Shown: positions 7,067 to 13,906 of the stretch, one piece after another
Layout: each line of letters opens with the position of its first letter
Numbering within the stretch: position 1 is the stretch's first letter
Source: an uncultured Devosia sp.
GTDB lineage: Bacteria > Pseudomonadota > Alphaproteobacteria > Rhizobiales > Devosiaceae
NCBI GenBank assembly: GCA_934553185.1
Contig: CAKTFF010000024.1
Coordinates: 1-13,906 of the forward strand
DNA: 13,906 nucleotides
Direction of reading: 5' to 3'
Notes under the pieces: generated by a model
The model's input: only the letters and a program-made list of their open reading frames with translations
The model's database searches: none
What the model was told of the DNA's origin: nothing
Made by a program: the position numbers and the translations under genes

Positions 7067-7950
7067 TGACAGTCATTGATACGACGCCCACCGCCGAAGT
7101 CACCTTAGGCGGCCGCCCCGGCCGCACCATCATGCGCGTTCTGTTCGGCAAGCCGCTGAACGCGCTGGCGAGCCTCGTCATCCTCCTCTTCGTGCTGGTC
7201 GCGATCTTTGCGCCGCTGGTGGCACCCTATGATCCGCTGACGCAAAGCTTCATGAAGATCAGCCAGTATCCGAGCGCGGAAAACTGGCTGGGCACCGACC
7301 AGTTCGGCCGCGACGTGCTTTCACGCATCATCTATGGCTCGCGCAATTCCCTGACCTATGGCCTCCTGGCACCGACCGTGGCCATGGTGGTCGGCACCTT
7401 CCTCGGCGTCATTGCCGGCTTTTTCGGCGGCTGGGTCGATCGCGTCGTGACCCGCGTCATCGATCTGCTGCTGGCCTTTCCCGAACTGCTGCTGGCCATC
7501 ATCGTGGCTTCGGCGCTCGGTGGCGGCTTCTGGAACGTCCTGATCGTCATGACCATCGCCTTCGTGCCCGGCTTTGCCCGCGTCGCGCGTGCCGCAACGC
7601 TTGCCGTGCGGCAGGAGCCCTATATCGAGGCCGCGGTGTCGATGGGGGTCAAGACGCCCGTCATCATCTTCCGCCATGTCGTGCCCAACATGATGGCGCC
7701 GGTTCTCCTCATGATGACGCTGTGGATCGCTTCGGCCATCCGTCTCGAAGCCGCGCTGAGCTTTCTGGGCATCGGCACGCAGCCCCCCGAGGCAAGCTGG
7801 GGCAATATCATCCGCGATGGTTTGACCAATATCTTCGGCTCGCCCTGGCCGATCATCGGCGCCGGTCTCTCGATCACCCTCGTGATCCTCGCCTTCAACA
7901 TCCTGGGCGACGCCCTGCGCGACGTGTTGGACCCGGAGGCGGCGGAATGA
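7063..7950 (+). CDS. ABC transporter permease, DppC/OppC-like
   Basis: The second membrane subunit of the importer, 295 residues. After a first helix near 33-50 comes the family signature G-T-D-Q-F-G-R-D-V-L-S-R (about 77-88), followed by five more hydrophobic segments. The EAA loop is Y-I-E-A-A-V-S-M-G (near 187-195). L-S-F-L-G-I-G-T-Q-P-P, typical of DppC, is near 230-240. It overlaps the DppB-like stop by four bases (ATGA). A second in-frame ATG at 7066 is at a better distance (6 bases) from GGAG at 7056-7059 and may be the true start. Its own stop overlaps the start of the FAH-family gene, again by ATGA. Confidence 0.94.
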   Translation: MMTVIDTTPTAEVTLGGRPGRTIMRVLFGKPLNALASLVILLFVLVAIFAPLVAPYDPLTQSFMKISQYPSAENWLGTDQFGRDVLSRIIYGSRNSLTYGLLAPTVAMVVGTFLGVIAGFFGGWVDRVVTRVIDLLLAFPELLLAIIVASALGGGFWNVLIVMTIAFVPGFARVARAATLAVRQEPYIEAAVSMGVKTPVIIFRHVVPNMMAPVLLMMTLWIASAIRLEAALSFLGIGTQPPEASWGNIIRDGLTNIFGSPWPIIGAGLSITLVILAFNILGDALRDVLDPEAAE

Positions 7951-8792
7951 AATTTCTCCGCATCGGCGAAGCGGGGCGGGAGCGCCCTGCCGCCCTCGAC
8001 GCCGAGGGGAGGCTGCGCGACCTGTCGGGCGTGATCGACGACATTGCCGGCGACGTGCTCGACCCCACCGAGCTGTCGGCCCTGTCGCGTCTCGATTTCA
8101 GCCGGCTGCCCCTGATCGAGGGCAATCCCCGCATCGGTCCCTGTATCGGCAGCGTCGGCAAGTTCATTTGCCTCGGCCTCAACTATAGCTGCAATGCGGC
8201 AGCGCTTGGGCTCGACAAGCCGGTTGAGCCAGCCATTGCCATGAAGCCGCTTTCGGCTATTTGCGGGCCCAATGACGGGATCGAGCTGCCACGCGACTCC
8301 CAATCAGTCGACTGGGAAGTGGAGCTGGGCGTGGTGATCGGCCGCAGGGCCAAATATGTCGATGAAGCGCAAGCGCGCGACTATGTCGCCGGCTATTGCC
8401 TCATCAACGACCTCGCCGATCGGCACTTTCAGTCGGCGCGCGGCGGCGACAGCTCCAAGGGCCGCGGTCACGACAGCTTCGGACCCATCGGGCCGTGGTT
8501 CGTTTCCAAGGACGAGATCGCCGACCCGCAGGACGTGCACCTGTGGCTCGAGATCGACGGCACCCGCATCCAGGACGGCCACAGCGCCAACATGCTCTAT
8601 GGCGTCGATTTCCTGGTCGCCTACCTGTCGCGCTTCATGACGCTTCTGCCCGGCGACATCATCTCCACCGGCACGCCGGCGGGTTTGGGTGCCGCGATGA
8701 AACCGCCGCGCTTCCTCCGACCGGGCGAAACCGTGCGGCTGGGCGGCACCGGGCTGGGTGAACAAAAACAAACCGTGGCGCAAGCCGCATAG
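7947..8792 (+). CDS. Fumarylacetoacetate hydrolase (FAH) family protein with altered catalytic dyad
   Basis: A 281-residue protein with a small N-terminal domain (1-70) and the FAH fold from about 72. FAH-family enzymes use a divalent metal to hydrolyse or decarboxylate diketo- or oxo-acids, e.g. 2,4-diketo-3-deoxy-L-fuconate. The probable metal ligands E124, E126 (D-W-E-V-E-L-G) and D155 (I-N-D) are present, as are K171 (S-K-G-R-G-H-D), T-G-T-P-A-G-L-G near 241-248 and the C-terminal G-L-G-E-Q. The segment that normally reads N-Y-x-D-H-A-x-E is N-Y-S-C-N-A-A-A (79-86), so the catalytic His and Glu are replaced by Asn83 and Ala86. The frame is otherwise clean with no sign of decay. GGAGG at 7935-7939 and the ATGA overlap with the permease define the start. 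It lies between transporter genes, suggesting co-production. It may be a changed-function or inactive family member. Confidence 0.9.
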   Translation: MKFLRIGEAGRERPAALDAEGRLRDLSGVIDDIAGDVLDPTELSALSRLDFSRLPLIEGNPRIGPCIGSVGKFICLGLNYSCNAAALGLDKPVEPAIAMKPLSAICGPNDGIELPRDSQSVDWEVELGVVIGRRAKYVDEAQARDYVAGYCLINDLADRHFQSARGGDSSKGRGHDSFGPIGPWFVSKDEIADPQDVHLWLEIDGTRIQDGHSANMLYGVDFLVAYLSRFMTLLPGDIISTGTPAGLGAAMKPPRFLRPGETVRLGGTGLGEQKQTVAQAA

Positions 8793-8805
8793 GCGCCCAA
8801 GCGCC
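8792..8805 (+). other. Short GC-rich hairpin between FAH stop and ATPase ribosome site
   Basis: GGCGC-CCAA-GCGCC forms a perfect 5-base-pair stem with a 4-base loop. It begins on the last base of the FAH stop codon and ends two bases before the AGAGGAGA ribosome site at 8808-8815. There is no run of T after it, so it is not a convincing terminator. It could act on mRNA processing or translation, or be chance in GC-rich DNA. Confidence 0.3.
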
Positions 8806-8821
8806 GCAGAGGAGACCGATT

Positions 8822-10690
8822 ATGGCAGTTTCGAGCGCCCTCAAGCAGGAAAAAGGCAGCATCGTGCTGTCGGTCAAGGATCTCAAGACCTCGTTCAAGA
8901 CCAAGGAGGGCTGGGTCGAGGTGGTCAAGGGGGTGTCCTTTGATCTCAAGGCCGGCGAAACCCTGGCCATTGTGGGGGAGTCCGGGTCGGGCAAAAGCGT
9001 CACCGCCATGTCGATCATGCAGTTGCTCAACAAGGAAAAGTCCCGCACTTCGGGTTCGGTGAAACTTCTGGGCCGTGAACTCACCACGGTTGGTCCTGCC
9101 GAAATGCGCAATGTGCGCGGCAACGAGATGTCGATGATCTTCCAGGAAGCGATGACCAGCCTCAATCCGGTCTTCACCATTGGCGACCAGATCACCGAAG
9201 CCATTCTCCTCCACAAGCAGGTGTCGCGCGCCGAAGCCGAGGCGGAAGCCATCAGGCTCCTCGAAAAAGTGCGCATCCCCGCCGCGGCTTCGCGCTTCAA
9301 GAACTATCCGCACAGCTTTTCGGGCGGCATGCGCCAGCGGGCGATGATCGCCATGGCTCTCGCCTGCCGGCCGCGCGTCCTGATCGCCGACGAACCGACC
9401 ACGGCACTCGACGTGACCATCCAGGCGCAGATCCTTGAACTCATCAAGCAATTGCAGGATGAGGAAGGCATGGCCGTGATGTTTATCACCCACGACATGG
9501 GCGTGGTGGCCGAGATCGCGGAGCGCACCGTGGTCATGCTCAAGGGCGAGGCGGTGGAAACCGACACGACCGAGCACATCTTCCACAATGGCAGCCATCC
9601 CTATACGCGCATGCTGCTCAATGCCGTGCCGCGGCTTGGTTCGATGCGTGGCCAGCAATTGCCGCGCAAGTTCCCGCCGATCGACACGGCCACCGGCCAG
9701 CCCTTGGGTGAACAGAGCCGCCCCGATACGGTGAAGCGCGAAGCCGAACCCCTGCTGCAGGTCAAGAACCTGACCACGCGTTTCGACATCAAGTCCGGCC
9801 TCTTCGGCGGCGTATCGGGCCGGGTGCATGCCGTTGAGAACGTCTCCTTCGATCTCCAGGCGGGGGAAACGCTCGCCATTGTGGGGGAATCGGGCTGCGG
9901 CAAGTCCACCACCGGGCGATCGCTGATGCACCTGATCAAGCCCACTTCGGGCGAAGTCATGGTTGAGGGCCGCAACATCGGCAACCTGCAGGGCGAAGGC
10001 CTGCGCGCCGCGCGCCGCGACATCCAGATGATCTTCCAGGACCCCTTTGCCAGCCTCAGCCCGCGCCGCACGGTTGGCCAGGCCATTGCCGAGCCCTTCC
10101 TCACGCATAAGCTCGGCACCCCAGCGGAAGCACAGAAAATGGTGGGCAAGCTGCTCGACCAGGTTGGGCTCTCCCCCAGCATGGCCAACCGCCTGCCGCA
10201 CCAGTTCTCCGGCGGTCAGCGCCAGCGCATCTGCATTGCCCGCGCCCTGGCGCTTGAGCCCAAGATCATCGTGGCCGACGAGTCGGTTTCGGCGCTCGAC
10301 GTTTCGGTCAAGGCGCAGGTCATCAACCTGATGCTGGACCTCCAGGAGCAATATGGTCTCTCCTATATCTTTATCAGCCACGACATGGCGGTGGTGGAGC
10401 GCATCAGCCATCGGGTGGCGGTGATGTATCTGGGCGAGATCGTCGAGATCGGGCCGCGCGACGCGATCTTTGCCAATCCGCAGCACCCCTATACCAAGCG
10501 TCTCCTGGGCGCGGTGCCGGTACCCGATCCCAGCCGTCGCGGCATGCGCCGGGGCATCAGCAATGACGAGATCAAGAACCCTCTGCGTGCCGCCGACTAT
10601 GTGGTGCCGGTGCGCGACTACCTCGAGGTCGGCCCTGGCCATCGCGTGCAGAAGTGGGGCGAGGAATGGAAGAACAGTGCAGCGGCCTGA
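8822..10690 (+). CDS. Fused double ATP-binding protein of DppD-DppF type
   Basis: A 622-residue protein with two complete ABC ATPase domains in one chain, which energises the importer in place of the usual separate DppD and DppF. Domain 1: Walker A G-E-S-G-S-G-K-S at 52-59, signature F-S-G-G-M-R-Q-R near 162-169, Walker B L-I-A-D-E-P. A linker near 270-315 includes the oligopeptide transporter C-terminal region (H-P-Y-T-R-M-L). Domain 2: Walker A G-E-S-G-C-G-K-S at 355-362, signature F-S-G-G-Q-R-Q-R near 461-468, Walker B I-V-A-D-E-S, then a second H-P-Y-T-K-R-L near 556. All catalytic motifs look intact in both halves. AGAGGAGA (8808-8815) precedes the start. Such fusions are common in alphaproteobacterial sugar/glutathione-type importers (GsiA-like). 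Confidence 0.94.
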   Translation: MAVSSALKQEKGSIVLSVKDLKTSFKTKEGWVEVVKGVSFDLKAGETLAIVGESGSGKSVTAMSIMQLLNKEKSRTSGSVKLLGRELTTVGPAEMRNVRGNEMSMIFQEAMTSLNPVFTIGDQITEAILLHKQVSRAEAEAEAIRLLEKVRIPAAASRFKNYPHSFSGGMRQRAMIAMALACRPRVLIADEPTTALDVTIQAQILELIKQLQDEEGMAVMFITHDMGVVAEIAERTVVMLKGEAVETDTTEHIFHNGSHPYTRMLLNAVPRLGSMRGQQLPRKFPPIDTATGQPLGEQSRPDTVKREAEPLLQVKNLTTRFDIKSGLFGGVSGRVHAVENVSFDLQAGETLAIVGESGCGKSTTGRSLMHLIKPTSGEVMVEGRNIGNLQGEGLRAARRDIQMIFQDPFASLSPRRTVGQAIAEPFLTHKLGTPAEAQKMVGKLLDQVGLSPSMANRLPHQFSGGQRQRICIARALALEPKIIVADESVSALDVSVKAQVINLMLDLQEQYGLSYIFISHDMAVVERISHRVAVMYLGEIVEIGPRDAIFANPQHPYTKRLLGAVPVPDPSRRGMRRGISNDEIKNPLRAADYVVPVRDYLEVGPGHRVQKWGEEWKNSAAA

Positions 10691-10733
10691 TCCTTCATGC
10701 TAGCCTTGCCCGCCTGACCAGATCGAGTTCGCC

Positions 10734-13193
10734 ATGACCACCGACCGCATCGAAGCTCTCGCCGACCAGCTTACGCTTGAGGAAAAAGTCTCCCTCCTGT
10801 CCGGCGAGGATTTCTGGTCGCTTCCGGCGGTTGAACGGCTCGGCATCGGCAAGCTGCGCGTCACCGATGGGCCCAATGGCGCGCGCGGCAGCGGTTCGCT
10901 GATCGGTGGCGTCAAGTCGGCCAGCTTCCCGGTCGGCATTGCGCTGGGCGCCACCTGGAATGTCGACCTGGTCGGGGAGATCGGCGCGGCCCTGGCGGAT
11001 GAGGTCAAGTCCAAGCAGGCGCATATGCTTCTGGCGCCGACCACCAATATCCATCGCTCGGTGACCAATGGGCGCAATTTTGAATGCTATTCGGAAGACC
11101 CGATCCTCTCCGGCGAACTCGCCGTAGCCTATATCGTGGGCCTGCAGGGGCAGGGCATCGGCGCCACCGTCAAGCATTTCGTCGGCAATGAATCAGAGAT
11201 CGAGCGCACGACCATGTCGAGCGAGATCGACGAACGGACGCTGCGCGAAATCTATCTCCTGCCCTTTGAAATGGCAGTCAAGCAGGGCAAGACCTGGGGC
11301 GTCATGAGTTCCTATAATCGGCTCAACGGCACCTTCACCTCCGAGCATGACTGGCTGCTCACCACCGTGCTGCGCGAGCAATGGGGCTATGACGGCATCG
11401 TCATGTCCGACTGGTTCGGCAGCCACTCCACGGCCGAAACAGTGAATGCTGGGCTTGATCTCGAAATGCCCGGCCCGGCCCGCGACCGTGGGCAGAAGCT
11501 GGTGGATGCCGTTCGCGACGGTACGGTCAGCGAAGCCACGCTGCGGCAGCGCGTGGTGGCGATGCTGCGCCTCATGGAGCGCGTCGGCTCCCTTGATGAT
11601 CATCGCCCCTTTGCCGAGGCCGCCGATGACCGGCCTGAACACCGCGCCCTGATCCGCCGCGCCGGCGCCGAAGCCACCGTGCTGCTGCGCAATAATGGTG
11701 TGCTGCCCTTGGCCGGCACCAGCCGGATCGCGGTGATCGGCCCGAACGCAAAGGCGGCGCAGGTGATGGGCGGCGGCAGCGCCCAGCTCAACGCGCATTA
11801 TCGCGTTTCCCCCTGGGAGGGTCTGGTTTCGGCCTTGGGCGAAGAGCGGCTGTCCTATGCGCTGGGCGCCAGCAACAACCGCTTCGAGCCCCTCATCAAG
11901 GGCCGAATGAGCGTCGATTATTTCGCTAACGAGACGCTGGAAGGCGAGCCCGTTCATAGCGACGAACAGGACGACGCCCAGGCGTTCTGGGTCGGCCGCG
12001 TCGCCCAAGGCAAGGTCGATCCCCTGCATTTCTCGGCCCGCTTCCGCACCCGTTACACGGCCGAAGCGAGTGGCGAGCATCGCGTTGGTGTGTATTCAGC
12101 CGGCTTTGCTCGGGTTTTGGTGGATGGCAAGCTGGTGGCCGATGGCTGGACCAACTGGCAGAAGGGCCGCACCTTCTTTGAGGAAGGTTCGGACGAAACG
12201 GTCGGCACGATCGCGCTCGAAGCGGGCCAAAGCTACGACGTCGTTATCGAATTTGCCACCAAGACCTTCTCCACGCTTGGCCTCGCGGCCTTTGCCGCGG
12301 GCATCGGCCTGCCGGTCAGTGATGCCGCCATTGCCGAAGCGGTGCGCGTCGCTGCCCAAGCCGACACCGCAATCGTTTTTGTTGGCCGCAGCGGCGAATG
12401 GGACACCGAGGGCAGTGACCTGCAATCCATTACCCTGCCGGGACGGCAGGACGAGTTGATTGCCGCCGTCGCCCGGGCCAATCCGCGCACCATCGTGGTG
12501 CTGCAGACCGGCGGCCCGGTCGAGATGCCCTGGATCGATGATGTGGCCGCTGTGGCGCAGGCCTGGTATCCCGGCCAGGAAGCGGGCAATGCCATTGCCG
12601 ACGTGCTGACGGGCAAACAGGAGCCGTCCGGCCGCCTGCCGCAAACCTTCCCGACGCGCTGGGCCGACAATCCGGCCCATAGCCAGGATCGGGAGGTTTA
12701 TCCTGGGCTCGAAGGCAAGGTCCGTTACGAGGAAGGCATTTTCGTCGGCTATCGCCATTACGACCGGATCGGCCTGACGCCGCTGTTTCCGTTCGGCTTC
12801 GGCCTCGGCTACGCCAGTTTCAGCATCAGCCAAGCCGGCGTTGACGATAGGGATTTTGAAAACAATGGCTCAGTCGCGGTTTCTTTGAGTGTGACCAACA
12901 CCTCCGAGCGACCCGGTTCGGCTGTGGTTCAGGGCTATGTCAGCCAGGTGTCGCCATCCGTTCCCCGACCGGCCAAGGAGCTGAAAGCTTTCCGCAAGCT
13001 TGCGCTCGAGGCCGGTGAGACACGGGAGATCACCTTGAGCTTCAACGCCCGATCCTTTGCCCACTTCGACACGGCTGCGCAGTGCTGGATCGTCGAACCG
13101 GGCACCTATCACCTGTTGATCGGCCAGTCCGCAGCCGACCTGCCGCTCTCGATAACCGTTGAGTGCACCAGCCAGCTATCGTGTCCGCTTTAG
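10734..13193 (+). CDS. Family 3 glycoside hydrolase (beta-glucosidase-like) with inserted PA14 domain
   Basis: An 819-residue GH3 enzyme that removes terminal sugar residues from beta-glycosides with retention. The TIM-barrel domain spans about 1-300, with K-H-F-V-G-N-E near 146-152 and the nucleophile Asp226 in V-M-S-D-W-F-G. The alpha/beta sandwich is about 310-650 and carries an inserted PA14-like domain (about 393-510). Its loop G-E-W-D-T-E-G-S-D (554-562) corresponds to the acid/base region of the yeast Kluyveromyces enzyme, with Glu555 and Glu559. A fibronectin III-like domain ends the protein (about 690-800). There is no signal peptide or membrane segment, so it should act in the cytoplasm on imported substrate. 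It follows the ATPase by 43 bases with only a weak ribosome site. The sugar specificity (glucose, xylose or other) cannot be read from the sequence. Confidence 0.93.
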   Translation: MTTDRIEALADQLTLEEKVSLLSGEDFWSLPAVERLGIGKLRVTDGPNGARGSGSLIGGVKSASFPVGIALGATWNVDLVGEIGAALADEVKSKQAHMLLAPTTNIHRSVTNGRNFECYSEDPILSGELAVAYIVGLQGQGIGATVKHFVGNESEIERTTMSSEIDERTLREIYLLPFEMAVKQGKTWGVMSSYNRLNGTFTSEHDWLLTTVLREQWGYDGIVMSDWFGSHSTAETVNAGLDLEMPGPARDRGQKLVDAVRDGTVSEATLRQRVVAMLRLMERVGSLDDHRPFAEAADDRPEHRALIRRAGAEATVLLRNNGVLPLAGTSRIAVIGPNAKAAQVMGGGSAQLNAHYRVSPWEGLVSALGEERLSYALGASNNRFEPLIKGRMSVDYFANETLEGEPVHSDEQDDAQAFWVGRVAQGKVDPLHFSARFRTRYTAEASGEHRVGVYSAGFARVLVDGKLVADGWTNWQKGRTFFEEGSDETVGTIALEAGQSYDVVIEFATKTFSTLGLAAFAAGIGLPVSDAAIAEAVRVAAQADTAIVFVGRSGEWDTEGSDLQSITLPGRQDELIAAVARANPRTIVVLQTGGPVEMPWIDDVAAVAQAWYPGQEAGNAIADVLTGKQEPSGRLPQTFPTRWADNPAHSQDREVYPGLEGKVRYEEGIFVGYRHYDRIGLTPLFPFGFGLGYASFSISQAGVDDRDFENNGSVAVSLSVTNTSERPGSAVVQGYVSQVSPSVPRPAKELKAFRKLALEAGETREITLSFNARSFAHFDTAAQCWIVEPGTYHLLIGQSAADLPLSITVECTSQLSCPL

Positions 13194-13208
13194 GTGCGGT
13201 GCAGGCCA

Positions 13209-13901
13209 TCAGGGCGACAGCTTGTCTGCCAATCGGCGCAGGAGACCGGCCGGGTCGTCTTCTATAATGGCGCCATGCGAGACGATGATCCTGCTCAGTC
13301 CCGGCAGTTCAGCCCATTGGCGGAATTGCTGTGCGACCTTGCTTGCGTCGTCCACGGCGCGCTTCCTGAACATGCGAGGCACCTGCGGCCTTGGGCCGGC
13401 AAATCCCATCAGCAACAGCACAAGCTTCATGACGCCGCGTGCGTCCCGGACATTGCCGATAAGATCGTTGATCACCAACGACACGCCAACTCTGTGATGC
13501 ACTACGAGAGCGGACTCGCCGATTGTGCCGGCCACCGAAACAAATTGTGTATCGGCATCGCCAAAGTCGCCTGAGCTATCCTCGACAGGCAGGACCGCGT
13601 TGACTGCGGCGACCGCTCCCTCCGGGGCGACAACACGCATGTCCGGATAACGCGCTTTCCAGGCAGGTGCATCTTCGCGATGAAAGCCGTTGGGCACCAC
13701 AAGAAAAGCAGGACGGCCAAGCCGCTCCACGTCCGCCATGCCTTTATCATCCAAGGTGATGGCACTCCATATAACCAATTGCCCCGAGGCGAGGCGGACA
13801 ATGGTCATGCGGCGGGGGAGGGGGCCGGGCGGCATCTGAATGGTGCCATCCACCACCCAAAGGTTCTCGCTCAACTCTCTCAAGCTGCCCACACTGTTCA
13901 T
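13209..13901 (-). CDS. DUF4336-like protein (degenerate metallo-beta-lactamase-fold relative)
   Basis: A 230-residue protein convergent with the GH3 gene, 15 bases between stops. The opening L-R-E-L-S-E-N-L-W-V-V-D-G, then R-M-T-I-V-R-L near 31-37, L-V-V-P-N-G-F-H near 67-74, W-K-A-R-Y-P-D near 81-87 and V-I-N-D-L near 147 resemble DUF4336 proteins, which look like metallo-beta-lactamase folds without the full H-x-H-x-D-H metal motif; that motif is absent here. Function unknown. The ATG at 13899-13901 has only five bases of upstream sequence in the window, with the frame still open, so the true start and ribosome site could lie beyond the edge. It is on the opposite strand and not obviously linked to the operon. 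Family assignment is from memory of the pattern and moderate. Confidence 0.72.
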   Translation of the reverse strand: MNSVGSLRELSENLWVVDGTIQMPPGPLPRRMTIVRLASGQLVIWSAITLDDKGMADVERLGRPAFLVVPNGFHREDAPAWKARYPDMRVVAPEGAVAAVNAVLPVEDSSGDFGDADTQFVSVAGTIGESALVVHHRVGVSLVINDLIGNVRDARGVMKLVLLLMGFAGPRPQVPRMFRKRAVDDASKVAQQFRQWAELPGLSRIIVSHGAIIEDDPAGLLRRLADKLSP

Positions 13902-13906
13902 TGCTT

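Noticed and set aside
7722..7946. 75-codon upstream extension of the FAH frame
   Set aside because: It overlaps the DppC-like gene's conserved C-terminus. GGAGG and the ATGA overlap support the start at 7947.
8621..10642. A 673-codon open frame antisense to the ATPase gene
   Set aside because: It is a mirror of high-GC codon use in the opposite strand. The plus-strand frame has two complete sets of ABC ATPase motifs; the antisense protein is rich in His, Arg and Gly repeats typical of shadow frames and has no recognisable domain.
10691..10733. Possible separate promoter before the GH3 gene
   Set aside because: CATGCT near 10697 looks vaguely like a -10 box but no -35 box is found at the right distance. 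Co-transcription with the operon is simpler.
13194..13208. Possible bidirectional terminator between the convergent GH3 and DUF4336-like genes
   Set aside because: The 15-base gap and its surroundings show no stem followed by a T-run on either strand.
1..13906. Search for insertion sequences, CRISPR arrays, tRNA genes, direct repeats and attachment sites
   Set aside because: No transposase, regularly spaced repeat, tRNA-like cloverleaf or long duplicated segment was seen. The two ATPase halves resemble each other only as homologous domains.

Overview
The window is a GC-rich, densely coding stretch of a bacterial chromosome. The codon use, the divergently transcribed GntR/FCD regulator and the peptide/oligosaccharide-type ABC transporter beside sugar-acid enzymes suggest an alphaproteobacterium, perhaps of the Hyphomicrobiales (Devosia-like). 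That assignment is inference from style; there is no rRNA or other marker gene here. I see no mobile element, CRISPR array, tRNA or rRNA, and no gene-free stretch over 300 bases.

Layout. On the minus strand at the left are a GntR/FadR-type regulator (480-1163) and, 4 bases after its stop, a nucleoside hydrolase superfamily gene that runs off the left edge (1-475). An 84-base divergent region (1164-1247) separates them from a plus-strand run of nine genes, 1248-13193, with gaps of at most 43 bases and two 4-base ATGA overlaps, so probably one operon. In order: an Ldh2/YiaK-type dehydrogenase, an iron-containing alcohol dehydrogenase, an aldehyde dehydrogenase, a mandelate-racemase-type enolase superfamily enzyme, two DppB/DppC-like permeases, a fumarylacetoacetase-family (FAH) protein, a fused DppD-DppF-like double ATPase, and a family 3 glycoside hydrolase with a PA14 insert. 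A convergent minus-strand gene (13209-13901), similar to DUF4336 proteins, closes the window.

How they may work together (inference). The ABC transporter brings in a glycoside or oligosaccharide, the signal-less GH3 enzyme splits it in the cytoplasm, and the released sugar or sugar acid is oxidised, dehydrated by the enolase superfamily enzyme and cleaved or hydrolysed by the FAH protein. The alcohol, aldehyde and Ldh2 dehydrogenases would handle intermediates or small products such as lactaldehyde and lactate. The GntR regulator would sense an intermediate. The substrate cannot be named from sequence.

The points most worth attention are: (1) the FAH protein lacks the usual catalytic His-x-x-Glu dyad while keeping its metal ligands and being translationally coupled to the transporter; (2) the transporter has no substrate-binding protein gene in the window; (3) the enolase superfamily enzyme has Lys-x-Arg where mandelate racemase has Lys-x-Lys; (4) the nucleoside hydrolase has a non-canonical metal motif and is paired with a sugar-acid type operon; (5) the divergent region appears to pack both promoters and an unusual TTG start into under 100 bases.
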